Below, in pieces: positions 49,710 to 60,900 of a DNA stretch of 64,000 bases (within the stretch, counting starts at the first letter, position 1; the number at the start of each line of letters is the position of its first letter). Under the pieces are notes generated by a model, which saw only the letters and a list, made by a program, of their open reading frames with translations, made no database searches and was not told where the DNA came from. A program made the position numbers and the translations under genes. Source of the DNA: Gimesia sp. (lineage in GTDB: Bacteria > Planctomycetota > Planctomycetia > Planctomycetales > Planctomycetaceae); the NCBI GenBank assembly GCA_002706765.1, contig PAJV01000076.1, positions 62,001-126,000 on the forward strand. Direction: 5' to 3'.

Positions 49710-52700
49710 GGTCGATTATAAAATGGGCCATCAACAATTCTCCTGCGATGAATACGCTGATGGTCACTGTGCTGGGCGTGGGCCTGGTTTCGCTGATGAT
49801 GATGCGCCGCGAAGTATTTCCGGAATTTGAACTGGAAATCATTCTGGTCTCGGTCCCGTATCCCGGCGCCAGTCCCGACGAGGTTGAAGAAGGCATCTGT
49901 CAGAAAATGGAAGAGGCCGTTCGCGCCATTGACGGCATCAAAAAAATGACGTCGATTGCCACTGAGGGAGCAGGATCCCTGGTCCTGGAGTTACGGGCAG
50001 ATGTGCCTGATGTGCAGAAAATTCTGAATGAGGTTCGCTCCGAAATCGATCGTATTCCCAGTTTTCCGGAGCTGGCAGAAGATCCCGAAATTCAGCAGAT
50101 CACATTTCGGCAGGTGGCCATTGAAGTTGCCGTGATTGGCCCGGAAGCCAATGACGAAAGCAGTGCCCTGGAATTGCGAAACCTGTCAGAACGAATCCGT
50201 GATGAACTGATGCAGCTGAAATCCGTCTCGCAGGCCAATATTGCCGGGGCCCGTGATTACCAGATTGATATCGAAATTCCTGAAGCCACCCTGCGGAAGT
50301 ATGGGCTGACTCTACAGGATGTCGCGCGGACCGTACGCAGAGAAAATATGGAACTGCCTGGTGGTAAGCTGAATACCGCTTCGGAGGTCGTGCTGGTGCG
50401 CGGTAAAAATAAACGCCTGATCGGCAGAGAAATTGAGAAGATCCCGCTCGTCACTGAAGCGGGGGGGGTCGTGTTGACGGTAGGCGACCTGGGAAACGTG
50501 AAGGACGAATTTGCCGATACAACCATGATCAGTGAAATCAATGGCAAGCCGGCCCTGTCGGTTGCCGTTGAGCGGACCAGCCAGGAAGACCTGCTGGCGA
50601 TTGTGGAGGAAGTCAGGGCATACGTCGAAACAGCCAGGCTGCCTGAAGGGTATTCACTGAAACTGTGGAAAGACCAGTCCGTTGACGTGCGTGACCGTAT
50701 GGACCTGCTGACCCGCAACGGTTTGCAGGGACTGATTCTGGTCTTTATTACACTGGCCATCTTTCTGGAATTTCGACTCGCATTCTGGGTGGCGCTGGGA
50801 ATCCCGATTTCGATGTTTGGTGCCTGTATTGTTCTGTATTACACCGGCCAGACATTGAATATGCTTTCGATGTTTGCCTTCCTGATGGCGCTGGGAATTG
50901 TCGTCGATGACGCGATTGTGGTGGGGGAAAATATCTATGAACATCGACAGATGGGAAAATCATTTGTCACCGCCGCCATTGACGGCGCTACAGAAGTATT
51001 ACCGTCTGTCTGTGCTTCGGTCACGACAACGGTAATTGCTTTTATGCCGCTGTTGTTCGTCTCGGGCATCATGGGGAAATTCATCGCCGTCATGCCGATC
51101 GCGGTGATCGCCATGCTGTTGATTTCACTGCTGGAAAGTACGTTTATTCTTCCCTGCCACCTGGCACATGGGAAACCGCCCGAAGAGGGAACAGTGCAAA
51201 AACAGGAGCCTGGTTTTGTCAGTCGAAAACTGGAATGGTTTATTGAACGCGTTTACCTGCCTGTCCTCAAGGCGGCATTGAACTATCCTTCCTCTTCACT
51301 GGCAGTCGCGGGAGCCCTGGTGCTGCTCTCGGCAGGATTGATCATGGGGGGCTTTGCGCCTTTCAATATCTTTCCGAAAACCGATTTCCGCATGATCGAA
51401 GCAACGGTCGAGTTTCCCGATGGCACTCCCCAGTCGATTACCGGAGAAACGACACGCAGGATTCAAGAGGAGTTTGAGGCACTGGATCAGGAGTATCAGC
51501 AGGAACATGGCAATTCCCTGATTAAACTCGTGCGACGGAACGTGGGTTTCGGGACCCGTGATGAGTCAGGAGCCAACCTGGGAGGATCCGTTGAAGGCAG
51601 CCATGTCGGAAAAGTGAGTGTTGAGATTGTGGAAGCGGAAGAACGCACATTAGGCAGCGAAGAAATCCTCGATCTCTGGAGAGAACGTGTCGGGAAAATT
51701 CCGGGGGTGGACCGGCTCACTTTCAATTCGCCGACCATGGGCCCGGGGGGCAAACCGATTGAGTTCAAACTGCTGGCAGATGGAAAACATATCACGCAAC
51801 TGGAAGCAGCTGTGGAAGCCTGCAAACGGGAACTGGAAACCTATCCCGGGGTCAAAGATGTCAACGACGATTCCAGCCCCGGGAAATGGGAATTTCAAAT
51901 TAAGATCAAAGATAAAGCGCGGGCAATGGGAATTCCCCTGGCCGATGTGGCAGAAACCGTTCGCGCGACTTATTACGGTGAAGAGGTGATGCGCCTGCAG
52001 CGGGGGCGTCACGAAGTCAAACTGATGGTACGCTATCCGGAAGCAGAGCGAAAAACATTATCGAGTTTTGATGATATCCGGATTCGCACCGGCGATGGTG
52101 CAGAACGACCTCTGACAGAACTGGCAGAAGTCACGGTGGAACGCGGCTATTCAGAAATCAACCGGATCGATCAGCAGCGATCTATTACAGTCTCTTCTGA
52201 TCTGAATGAAAAAGAGGGGAATGCACGCGAGATCGTAAAGTCGCTGAAAAAACCGGGTGGTTTTATGGATCAGTTAGTGGCGCAATATCCTGCGGTGAGG
52301 GTCCGCTGGGAAGGTCAGCAGGAACAGACCGATGAATCTGTCAACAGTCTGATAGTCGGCCTGATGATTGCCATGGCATCCATGTTCGCATTGCTGACCG
52401 TGGAATTTCGCTCCTATGTGCAACCGTTGATCATTCTGGGGATCATTCCCCTGGGGATTATCGGAGCGGTATTTGGGCACGCGATTCTGGGAATGGAGTT
52501 AACCCTCTTTTCGCTGTTTGGCCTGGTTGCTTTGACAGGTGTCGTGGTCAATGATTCCATTGTTCTGATCGATTTTATCAACCACCGGATCGCAGACGGT
52601 CTGCCGTTACGCGAAGCCCTGATCGACGCAGGTCGTCGTCGCTTCCGACCTGTGCTGCTGACCTCTATGACCACGATTGTCGGGTTAGCGCCGATTCTAA

Positions 52701-52939
52701 AAGAGACTTCGTTTCAGGCACAGATTATTATCCCGATGGCCGCCAGCCTGATTTTTGGTTTGATGCTGGCGACGGTCCTGGTGCTGTTCCTGATCCCCAC
52801 CTATTACTACCTCTATGCACGGGCAATGGGAGCCCAGGCGGATGAGCCGTGGCTTCGTAAAATGGATGGAAACGAAGAGGGAGACGACTATAATAGTATT
52901 GAGAAACCGGTATCAGGTCCGGTTCAGATTCAGACTTGA
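49706..52939 (+). CDS. RND efflux permease
   Basis: 1077 residues, starting in an ATGA overlap with the adaptor. The N-terminal helix (about 15-35) is followed by periplasmic porter loops. Helix 4 reads FLMALGIVVDDAIVVGENIYE, with the paired aspartates typical of proton-relay RND pumps, and helix 10 FGLVALTGVVVNDSIVLIDFI. GRRRFRPVLLTSMTTIVGLAP is the family's C-terminal loop. It pairs with the CecR-like regulator and adaptor upstream; panD follows 130 bases after. The substrate cannot be inferred from sequence. The DD pair contrasts with the single D of the other permease in this window. Confidence 0.93.
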   Translation: MRSIIKWAINNSPAMNTLMVTVLGVGLVSLMMMRREVFPEFELEIILVSVPYPGASPDEVEEGICQKMEEAVRAIDGIKKMTSIATEGAGSLVLELRADVPDVQKILNEVRSEIDRIPSFPELAEDPEIQQITFRQVAIEVAVIGPEANDESSALELRNLSERIRDELMQLKSVSQANIAGARDYQIDIEIPEATLRKYGLTLQDVARTVRRENMELPGGKLNTASEVVLVRGKNKRLIGREIEKIPLVTEAGGVVLTVGDLGNVKDEFADTTMISEINGKPALSVAVERTSQEDLLAIVEEVRAYVETARLPEGYSLKLWKDQSVDVRDRMDLLTRNGLQGLILVFITLAIFLEFRLAFWVALGIPISMFGACIVLYYTGQTLNMLSMFAFLMALGIVVDDAIVVGENIYEHRQMGKSFVTAAIDGATEVLPSVCASVTTTVIAFMPLLFVSGIMGKFIAVMPIAVIAMLLISLLESTFILPCHLAHGKPPEEGTVQKQEPGFVSRKLEWFIERVYLPVLKAALNYPSSSLAVAGALVLLSAGLIMGGFAPFNIFPKTDFRMIEATVEFPDGTPQSITGETTRRIQEEFEALDQEYQQEHGNSLIKLVRRNVGFGTRDESGANLGGSVEGSHVGKVSVEIVEAEERTLGSEEILDLWRERVGKIPGVDRLTFNSPTMGPGGKPIEFKLLADGKHITQLEAAVEACKRELETYPGVKDVNDDSSPGKWEFQIKIKDKARAMGIPLADVAETVRATYYGEEVMRLQRGRHEVKLMVRYPEAERKTLSSFDDIRIRTGDGAERPLTELAEVTVERGYSEINRIDQQRSITVSSDLNEKEGNAREIVKSLKKPGGFMDQLVAQYPAVRVRWEGQQEQTDESVNSLIVGLMIAMASMFALLTVEFRSYVQPLIILGIIPLGIIGAVFGHAILGMELTLFSLFGLVALTGVVVNDSIVLIDFINHRIADGLPLREALIDAGRRRFRPVLLTSMTTIVGLAPILKETSFQAQIIIPMAASLIFGLMLATVLVLFLIPTYYYLYARAMGAQADEPWLRKMDGNEEGDDYNSIEKPVSGPVQIQT

Positions 52940-53069
52940 AAATGCAGTCTGGTGAGCAAATGGATATATTCTTGCTTATCATTAAGGCGAATGGTTAGGA
53001 TACGCCGATCCTTTAAGTCTGAGAGTCCCTGTTCAGTGAAAAAGAAGTCTAACTTCTTTCAGGTAAAGA

Positions 53070-53453
53070 ATGATGAAGCGCGTTTTATTGAAATCAAAAA
53101 TTCACCGGGCCACTGTTACCGAAGCAAATCTGGCGTATAACGGCAGTGTGACGATTGACCGGGAACTCATGGACGCTGCAGATATCGTCGAATACGAGCA
53201 GGTACAGATCTATAATATTACATCCGGGACTCGATTAACGACATACGCCATCATTGGCGAGCCAGGTTCAGGTGTGATCTGTATTAATGGAGCCGCTGCC
53301 CACCTGGTCAAACCGCAGGATCTGGTGATTATCGCCAGCTATGCCGAGTATAAAGAGAAAGAAGCACGCCGGCATCAGCCGAAGGTTGTGCTCGTGGATT
53401 CCCAGAACGCCCCGGTCACTCCGGAAGTCACCGCCATCGCGAGCCCTGAATAG
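53070..53453 (+). CDS. panD: Aspartate 1-decarboxylase
   Basis: PanD makes beta-alanine for pantothenate by decarboxylating aspartate with a pyruvoyl group formed by self-cleavage. 127 residues. [20 protein letters not shown] leads to YNGSVTID, where the Gly-Ser bond is cut, and [24 protein letters not shown] follows, all typical. ATG 53070 or 53073 can start; AGGT lies about seven bases upstream. The coaC and coaB genes elsewhere in this window use the product's pathway. It is transcribed in the direction of the pump operon, but a 130-base gap leaves co-transcription open. Confidence 0.95.
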   Translation: MMKRVLLKSKIHRATVTEANLAYNGSVTIDRELMDAADIVEYEQVQIYNITSGTRLTTYAIIGEPGSGVICINGAAAHLVKPQDLVIIASYAEYKEKEARRHQPKVVLVDSQNAPVTPEVTAIASPE

Positions 53454-53775
53454 GATGCACTCTTATTGTGCAGTATGCTGATTATTGTCGCATATTCGGT
53501 GCTATTTCGATCTTGATTTGATCAAATACTGTTGATTTGAAAAAAAGCCAGGTCTGCCGCTTCCCTCTTCTCCGCTTACAGCATATCATATTGTTGCGTT
53601 CGCCATTTTTTTGAGCATGTTGGTGCAATTTTTTCATGCTGGTCAACAGGGAGTTTCGAGTTCTTTCGGCATATCAGTCAGCCGAAAGCATTGCGATTCC
53701 AATACCGTACCGACTTATTGATTTGCGTCTCTGATACTTTTCCCTGTGAATGAATAGGATTTTCCAAAAGAAAGA
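53454..53775 (+). other. Intergenic region before the sigma-54 activator
   Basis: 322 bases without a supported gene. TGCAC/GTGCA arms at about 53456-53473 form a weak hairpin after panD. No sigma-54 site with correct spacing was found here, so the activator does not obviously control itself. Confidence 0.35.
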
Positions 53776-54816
53776 ATGGAAGACGATCGCCCCATTTTAG
53801 ACGATATGGTCGGTTTAAGTCCGGCCATGCGGAATATTTATCGTTTGACCCGCCGCGCTGCTGCGACGTCCTCGACTGTTTTATTGACGGGAGAAACGGG
53901 GACAGGTAAGGAATTGATTGCCCGCGCGATTCATGAATTAAGCCCCCGCGCTACCGGTCCGTTTATTCGTGTGAACTGTGGTGCGCTCAGTGAGAGCCTG
54001 CTGGAAAGCGAATTGTTTGGGCATATCAAAGGGGCGTTTACCAGTGCGGTCGAAAACCGAACTGGCCGTTTTGAAGCCGCCCATGGTGGTACGATCTTTC
54101 TGGACGAGATTAACTCGGTCAGTTTTACCCTGCAGGTGAAGCTGTTAAGGGTTCTGCAGGAACACGAATTTGAGCGGGTGGGAGATACGCGATCCATTCA
54201 GGTGGATTGTCGCATTGTTGCTGCGACCAACCGTGATCTGCTGGATGAAATCGAAGCTGAACGGTTTCGCGAAGACTTGTATTACCGTCTGAACGTGATT
54301 CCGATTAACCTGCCTCCTCTGCGAGAGCGTGCGGAAGACATCCCCGAACTGATTCATTTTTTCGCAAAGCAGTTCTCCGCGGAGGAAAAAATTCCCCTGC
54401 CTGAGTTCTCTGAAGAAGTATTATCGACTTTCAGGAATTACTCCTGGCCGGGAAATGTACGCGAGCTGCAAAATTATGTGGAGCGTCTGATTGTCCTGTC
54501 TGGTCTGGATGGGCCTTCCCTCGACCTGTTACCGGGGCATGTCACCGGCAAATCCATGGCGCGCTCGTTTCCGTCGAAAGCCCAGGATCCGGAAACCATG
54601 TGCCGGGATCTGGTCTCTATGGAACTGCAGCGTGTGGGTGAGTCTTCCACCGATGTACATACTCAGATTGTATCACTTGTGGAAAAAGAAGTGATTCTGC
54701 AGGTTTTAAGGTCCTGCCAGGGGGTCCAGACCAAGACCGCGACGCGTCTGGGGATCAACCGGAACACGCTGCACAAAAAAATCTCGGAGTACGAATTAGA
54801 ATCCGAAGCAAGATGA
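53776..54816 (+). CDS. Sigma-54-dependent transcriptional activator without sensor domain
   Basis: 346 residues. Only about 15 residues precede the AAA+ domain, so there is no receiver, GAF or PAS sensor. Walker A is GETGTGKE (39-46) and Walker B TIFLDE (106-111). The sigma-54-contacting loop reads GAFTSA at residues 86-91 instead of the consensus GAFTGA. DCRIVAATNRDLL, FREDLYYRLNVIPINLPPLRER and the GNVRELQN sensor II follow. The C-terminal Fis-type helix-turn-helix is at about residues 310-343 (ATRLGINRNTLHKKISEYEL). The only exact sigma-54 promoter I saw in this window is that of dnaK. Confidence 0.93.
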   Translation: MEDDRPILDDMVGLSPAMRNIYRLTRRAAATSSTVLLTGETGTGKELIARAIHELSPRATGPFIRVNCGALSESLLESELFGHIKGAFTSAVENRTGRFEAAHGGTIFLDEINSVSFTLQVKLLRVLQEHEFERVGDTRSIQVDCRIVAATNRDLLDEIEAERFREDLYYRLNVIPINLPPLRERAEDIPELIHFFAKQFSAEEKIPLPEFSEEVLSTFRNYSWPGNVRELQNYVERLIVLSGLDGPSLDLLPGHVTGKSMARSFPSKAQDPETMCRDLVSMELQRVGESSTDVHTQIVSLVEKEVILQVLRSCQGVQTKTATRLGINRNTLHKKISEYELESEAR

Positions 54817-54842
54817 CTTGCCCTCTACCTGCTGTACAGCCC

Positions 54843-54875
54843 TATAATAGAGAGGCCGCTGAAACCCTTTCAGCG
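54843..54875 (+). promoter_or_regulatory. Candidate hem-operon promoter element with transcript-start hairpin
   Basis: TATAAT at 54843-54848 (no good -35), followed by CGCTGAAA (54857-54864), CCC loop, TTTCAGCG (54868-54875), a perfect eight-pair hairpin at the predicted transcript start. It lies between the sigma-54 activator and the HemX-like gene, so it could also be that activator's terminator. Confidence 0.4.
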
Positions 54876-54926
54876 ATGTAAACAGCCCACCACGTTCAAT
54901 CCTCTCTACCAGACAAAGTACCAGAC

Positions 54927-55835
54927 ATGTTGTCGGAAGTGACCGTATTCTGTTTTATGGCCAGTTATCTGGTTGCCCTCGGATTAGAGGTGACCCGGTT
55001 TCTGCGGAAAAAAAACGGATTCCTGCGTCCCTTGATCTTCCTGTTTTCACTCGCCGGGCTGGTCGCCCAGACCGCTTACCTGCTGAATCGGGCCCGTACA
55101 ACCCAGTTACCACCACTGCTCAGTTCCTCACACGACTGGCTGATTGTATTTTCCTGGGTGCTGGTGGCAATATTTCTGTTTATCAATCTGATCGATGAAG
55201 AACTTTCGATTGGACTGTTTCTGATTCCCCTGGTACTGGCGCTTGTGGTCTCTTCTTATTTTGTAGACGATGCAACCAACGCGCTGATGGAACCCTCAAT
55301 CCGTTCCTGGGCCATGCTGCATGCTTCGCTGCTTGTACTGGGAGGTGTCGGCATTGTTCTCAGCTTTGTTTTGAGCCTGATGTATCTGATACAGCATCGC
55401 CGCTTGAAGCAGAAGCAGAATTTTTCGAGCGGGTTCAATCTGCCCAGCCTGGCAAAGCTCTCGCGCCTCAATCGCTGGGCGTTAATGATTTCTGCCCCTC
55501 TGATGACGGTCGGAATGGGAATCGGGATCGGGCTGGGAGTGTATGTCCGCAAGGGCGCGCATGCCATTTCATTTTTTGATCCCGTGATCATTGTGTATGA
55601 AGTGGTCTGGGTGGGAATGATGCTGAGTGTCATCTTCATTCTGCGGACGAAACAGCCCAATCAGAAACATATAGCGCAACTGACGATCTGGACCGGAGGC
55701 CTGATACTGCTGACGGTGATCGGGATTCAGATCCTTTCCAATGTCCGCATTCTGGATTTTGAATCGTGGCATTCACAGATCACCACGCCCGTCATTGAAT
55801 TGCATGACTCGACTGCAGAAAGGATTCTGTCGTGA
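54927..55835 (+). CDS. HemX/CcsA-like cytochrome c assembly family membrane protein
   Basis: 302 residues with about eight hydrophobic helices (first at about 5-20, then roughly 35-55, 70-90, 95-110, 130-155, 185-210, 222-240, 250-268). The family (CcsA/HemX) has members that aid haem delivery or influence glutamyl-tRNA reductase levels. The adjacent hemA, whose GTG overlaps this stop, strongly supports a HemX-like role, since hemX-hemA is a known pair. No CcsA tryptophan-rich WWD signature is visible, so it is unlikely to be the cytochrome c ligase itself. Confidence 0.82.
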   Translation: MLSEVTVFCFMASYLVALGLEVTRFLRKKNGFLRPLIFLFSLAGLVAQTAYLLNRARTTQLPPLLSSSHDWLIVFSWVLVAIFLFINLIDEELSIGLFLIPLVLALVVSSYFVDDATNALMEPSIRSWAMLHASLLVLGGVGIVLSFVLSLMYLIQHRRLKQKQNFSSGFNLPSLAKLSRLNRWALMISAPLMTVGMGIGIGLGVYVRKGAHAISFFDPVIIVYEVVWVGMMLSVIFILRTKQPNQKHIAQLTIWTGGLILLTVIGIQILSNVRILDFESWHSQITTPVIELHDSTAERILS

Positions 55836-57112
55836 ATCTGCAGGTCGTATATTGCAACCATCAGACAGCAGGGCTGGATATTCGAGAGAAGCTGGCGTTC
55901 TCTTCCAAAGAACAGTTGGACCAGGCGTACTCGGTTCTGAAGCAATCTTATCCCGATACTGAAATCGTGGTAATTTCGACCTGCAATCGCGTAGAACTTT
56001 ATACCGCCACACAAGATTCAGAGATCGGGCCTACGCACCAGGATCTGGCCCGATTCTTTTCCGAATTTCACCAGGTGCCCGTCAGCGATTTCTTTGAGGA
56101 CTTCCTGGAACGTACAGGGCCGGATGCCGTGCGCCATCTGTTTCAGGTGGCTTCCAGTCTGGACAGCATGGTGCTCGGCGAGCCGCAGATCGTCAATCAG
56201 GTCAAAGAGGCCTATCAGTGTGCGACAGACAATGCCTTTTGCGGGCCCCTGACACACGCACTGTTTCAACAGGCAATCCGGGTCTCTGCCCGTGTTCGCA
56301 CCGAAACCCAGCTGGCAGAAGGCCGGGTCTCCATTGCGAGTGTCGCAGTCGGGACATTTGGCAAAGGGATTTTCGAGCGGTTTGATGATAAAACGGTTTT
56401 GATCATCGGTGCCGGCGAAATGGCAGAAGAGACGTTGACGTATCTGAAAGATGAAGGCGTGATCAAGATTGTGGTCGTGAATCGCAGTCTGGAAAATGCA
56501 CAAAAACTGGCGGGCAGGTGGGGCGGGGAAGCCCGGCCTTTTGAAGACCTGGAAGAATGCCTGGTAGCTGCCGACGTCATTGTGAGTACCACGGGGGCTT
56601 CGCGACCGATTGTCGATATTCCCTGTTTTGAACGGGTCCTGGAGAAATCCGGAAACAAAACGTTTTTCATCCTGGATCTCGGGGCACCACGTGATTTTGA
56701 GCCGGGAGTCGGCCAGATCAGCGATAATATCTTTCTGTATGATATTGATGACCTGGAAGCAACCTGTGAGAAGAATCGCCGGTCACGCCAGAAAGAAGTC
56801 GAGAAAGCACTCGCGATCATCGACGAAGAAACCGATCGTTTCATGCACGGCGTATATCACCGGGCGACAGGGCCTATCATCAAGCAGCTCCGCGAGCAAT
56901 GGCATGAGGTGCGCGAACAGGAAGTGGAAAAGCTGTTCAGCAAACTGTCGCATCTGGATGAAAAAGACCAGGAACTGATCAAGCGCTCGATCGAACAGAT
57001 CGTCAATAAGCTGCTGCATCCACCCTTGGAAGTATTAAGGCAGGAAGCGCGGGAAGGGACACCCCATGGACTGCTGGATGCGCTCAAGCAGTTATTTCAC
57101 ATTCGCGACTGA
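55832..57112 (+). CDS. hemA: Glutamyl-tRNA reductase
   Basis: HemA reduces glutamyl-tRNA to glutamate-1-semialdehyde, the first committed step of haem synthesis. 426 residues from GTG 55832 (GTGA overlap with the previous stop). The catalytic Cys51 is in STCNRVE, followed by FQVASSLDSMVLGEPQIVNQVK, then EGRVSIASVAVG. The NADPH-binding VLIIGAGEMAE and DLGAPRDFEP segments and the C-terminal dimerisation helix (KHL-type, NKLLHPPLEVLR) are present. The end overlaps the convergent membrane gene by 21 bases. Confidence 0.97.
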   Translation: MNLQVVYCNHQTAGLDIREKLAFSSKEQLDQAYSVLKQSYPDTEIVVISTCNRVELYTATQDSEIGPTHQDLARFFSEFHQVPVSDFFEDFLERTGPDAVRHLFQVASSLDSMVLGEPQIVNQVKEAYQCATDNAFCGPLTHALFQQAIRVSARVRTETQLAEGRVSIASVAVGTFGKGIFERFDDKTVLIIGAGEMAEETLTYLKDEGVIKIVVVNRSLENAQKLAGRWGGEARPFEDLEECLVAADVIVSTTGASRPIVDIPCFERVLEKSGNKTFFILDLGAPRDFEPGVGQISDNIFLYDIDDLEATCEKNRRSRQKEVEKALAIIDEETDRFMHGVYHRATGPIIKQLREQWHEVREQEVEKLFSKLSHLDEKDQELIKRSIEQIVNKLLHPPLEVLRQEAREGTPHGLLDALKQLFHIRD

Positions 57113-57598
57113 TTCTGCTGTGTTGCTGTTCTCGGAAGTCTGACGTGGCAGAGGGCCGTTTACGAGAATCGCCGCGATCAATGCCAGCAGAATGTTAACG
57201 CTGTTAATGTACTTGGAGGCCTGATGGTAATGGTGGAACTCCGCGGGCCGCGGGCTGCCAGCCGGAGTAATCATGGATTCCAGTGGCAGATAGATCCAGA
57301 AGTAATCGACCAGGCTGATGGCCAGGCTGAGCATGATCAGAGTGGTGATCAGATTTGTTTTTTTTCGGCTCCACAGGTTTTTTGTTCTCAGAAGCAGCGA
57401 ACTCAGAAAAGAACCCGTTAAGAGTACCCAGGCGATCGTATAGTAAACGGGAAAGTGTAATGTAATCAGCTGGTCCCTGATTAAGGAATCAAAGGGCTGA
57501 TAGGTGACATCCTGTACGCCATTGATTACAAAAATCACGGCTGCACCGACCCAGGCCGACAGACAGAAACGGATGATAACCAGACTTAAAGACTGCAT
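57092..57598 (-). CDS. Small membrane protein of unknown function
   Basis: 168 residues with about four hydrophobic helices (roughly 5-25, 48-70, 82-102, 130-145) and a polar C-terminal tail rich in Asn, Thr and Ser. The ATG is at 57598. No motif is recognised. It is convergent with hemA and the coding regions overlap by 21 bases at their ends, which is unusual but compatible with both being real. It may be a lineage-specific gene. Confidence 0.65.
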   Translation of the reverse strand: MQSLSLVIIRFCLSAWVGAAVIFVINGVQDVTYQPFDSLIRDQLITLHFPVYYTIAWVLLTGSFLSSLLLRTKNLWSRKKTNLITTLIMLSLAISLVDYFWIYLPLESMITPAGSPRPAEFHHYHQASKYINSVNILLALIAAILVNGPLPRQTSENSNTAESVANVK

Positions 57599-57945
57599 AA
57601 TTCACTATTGATTCAAAGGAGAGTATTTCCAGTCATGATCGCTTTCTGCTTTCTCAAAAGCATCAACTCAGGGTAATCGATTTCAGAGGGGAGTGAAAAG
57701 CCAGTTTCGTTCCGAAGTGCATGAATCCCCAAAATAGCGGGCAGTGATACCGAAAAAAGGGGAGAGTCTCGCTGCAGGGATGCAATAGGTCTCGCTAAAC
57801 GTTAATATTGTTTATAAATTCTCAAAAAGCAGGTTCAAGTAAGATAGAGAGTCGTCAAGCTGTCGGTTACGATAGATTCGATGTAAAGTCATTCTTTAGT
57901 GTGAATCAAACCAGAAATCAATCTGAATTGTTACGGTGATCTAAC
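57599..57945. other. Intergenic region before the PVC cytochrome gene
   Basis: 347 bases, AT-rich between about 57790 and 57830. I see TTGTTTATAAATTC-like sequence but no clear paired promoter hexamers, and no gene. Confidence 0.35.
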
Positions 57946-60900
57946 ATGAAATCAGCTACTTTTCGTGCGTCTAAACAACCCGCCGGTGATGGAAATCAGT
58001 CGATTCCGCGATTACCCCGTCTCGCTTTCCGCTGGGGCTCGCTCCTGCTGGTGGCCGCGGTCTGTCTGAAGTTCTCTTTCGCTGCCGAAACGGAAAAAAC
58101 GGAAGTGCCCAAATCTCCGTTATCTCCCGAAGAAAGTTTGCAGCAGACGGTAGTGCATCCTGATTTTGAAATGCAGGTGGTGGCTGCGGAACCGAATGTC
58201 ATTAACCCGGTCGCTGTCGCCTTTGATGAATCAGGCGTGCTGTGGGCAGTGGAAATGACTGACTATCCCCACGGCCCCAAACCGGGTGAAGATCCCAAAA
58301 GCCGGATCAAATTATTACGGGATAAAGACCAGGATGGCTTTTATGAAACCGCCACCGTCTTTGCCGACAAGCTGCTGTTTGCGACCGGCGTGCAACCCTG
58401 GAAGGGGGGGCTGATTGTGACACTGGCCGGTAAAGTGCAGTACATGAAAGACACCGATGGTGATGACAAAGCAGATCTCGTTGAGACCTGGTTCACCGGC
58501 TTCAAAGAAGAGAACTCTCAACTGCGGGCCAATCATCCGACCCTGGGCCTGGACAACCATATTTATATCGCGAACGGTTTGCGGGGCGGTTCGGTCATCG
58601 CCACCCATCCCGAATGGAAAAAGCAGGCGGAACAGGTTCCCATTAACGGCCTGGATTTTCGCTTTCATCCGCTCACGGGAGAATATGAATCGATTTCCGG
58701 AATCGGTCAGTTTGGTTTGACCTTTGATGATTACGGGAACCGATTTGTCTGTTCCAATCGAAATCCCAATAAACACATCGTGCTGGAAAATCGTTACCTC
58801 AAGCGGAATCCTTACCTGGCGGTGAAGTCGGTTTATCATGATGTCTCACCCGATGGCGAAGATTCCCGCGTGTATGCGATCAGCCGCACCTGGACGACTT
58901 CCACACTGCACGCCGGTCAGTTTACCGCCGCCTGTGGTGTGACCATCTATCGCGGCGGAATGTTCCCCCAGTCATTTTACGGCAACAGCTTCACCTGCGA
59001 GCCGACAGCGAATCTGGTGCACCGGGATGTGCTGACACCCATGGGAGCCACCTACGATTCCCAATACGGGCGCGACCAGGTAGAGTTCATCGCCAGCCGC
59101 GATGAATGGTTCCGACCTGTGAACCTGGCGAATGGCCCTGATGGCGCATTGTACCTGTGTGATATGTATCGCGCCGTGATCGAACATCCGCAGTTCATGC
59201 CCGCCGAATTAAAAGAACGCTCCGATCTGAATGATGGAATTGATCGTGGCCGGATCTATCGCATTGTTCCTAAAGGGACAAAGATTGACAAAAGTGTCTA
59301 TACTTCTCTGAAGGATGCGACGCCGGAGCAGCTGGTTGCCGCATTGTCATCTGAAAATGCCTGGCAACGCGAGACGGCTTCCCGTTTGATTTTCGAACGA
59401 CAGGATGCCTCGATCCAACCACAGCTGGAGCAACTGGTTTCCAGCGGTAAAACAGAACAGTCACGCATCCAGGCCTTGTGGGCGCTGGAAGGGCTGGGGA
59501 AACTCAGTGATGCCTTGATTGAAAAGGCATTGAAAGATCAGTCTCAGCGTGTGGTGGCACAAGCAGTCAAATTGAGCGAACCCCGGTTGTCGCAGAATGA
59601 CAAACTGAAAACGGAAGTGCTCTCACTGGTGAAGTCAGCAGATGCGCCGCTGCGATTTCAACTGGCCATCAGTCTGGGGGAAGCGAAAGACGGACCGTCC
59701 GCGGTAGACCAGCTGGCAAGCCTGATGTTAGACGGATCGAGTGATTCGTTTACGCGGGCGGCTGTGCTGTCTTCTGCTCCCGAACAGACAGTGGAAATAT
59801 TCAAATCCTTTTTGAAGCAGTTACAGGCCCGTGATACGAAACAGGCATCTCAGTCCGGCATTACTGATGCCGTGAATGAAATGACCGCCGTGATCGGTCC
59901 CCGGTTGAAACCTGAAGAAATTCAGGAAACGCTGTCTTTGATCGCCGGTCTCGATTCAGAGGCACTTCTGCCATTGCAGATTGCCGGTTTTGAAGGACTG
60001 GGTAACAGTCTCAGGCGGCGGGGAAAGTCGATTGCGGAATATCAGGCCAAACTGCCTGATACCGATCAGCAGAAGCTGAAGACGTTCTATCAGAAAATTG
60101 TGGATACCGCCGCCAATCCCAAATCTCCCACAGAGCAGCGTTTGAATGCCATCAGCATTTTGCAGTTCGTCGGATTTGATACCAGTGGTGAAACACTGAT
60201 CTCCCTGATCCAGGGGAGGAATTCGCAAGCTGTGAAAATTGCAGCCATGTCGGCGATCAGCCCTTATTCAGATCCACGGATCGGTGAAATTCTCATGGAT
60301 GGTTTTGCCACACAGACTCCAGGCATGCGACGCGCCATTCTGGATGCGATGCTGTCGAATCAGGATCGCACTAACCTGTTGCTGGATGCGATTGAAAAAG
60401 ACCAGATCAAAATCTCAGAACTGGGTCCCTCCCGTTCCAGCAGTCTGCAGCGACATCGGAATCCCGAAATCAAAAAACGGGCTGCCGCTCTGTTTGCTGC
60501 TGCGATTCCTGCAGATCGCCAGAAAGTTTTAGCCGACTATCAGAAGTCGCTGAAATTGAAAGCCGATCCTCTGCAGGGCAAACTGGTGTTTGCGAAGAAC
60601 TGTGTCACCTGTCACAAGATTGGTGAAATGGGAATCAACGTGGCACCTGATATCGGGGACTCCCGCACCAAAACTCCGGAGTATCTGCTGACGAATATCC
60701 TGGACCCCAACCGTGCCATCGATGCGAATTTCTTCAGCTACACGATCATCACGATCGATGGTGTCGTTCACACCGGGATCATTTCTTCTGACAGCGGTGC
60801 CTCGATTACGCTGACTCAACCGGAAGGAAAGACGATTACGGTTCTGAAGGATGAGATCGAAGAGATGAAATCGAACGGCGTATCACTGATGCCCGTTGGT

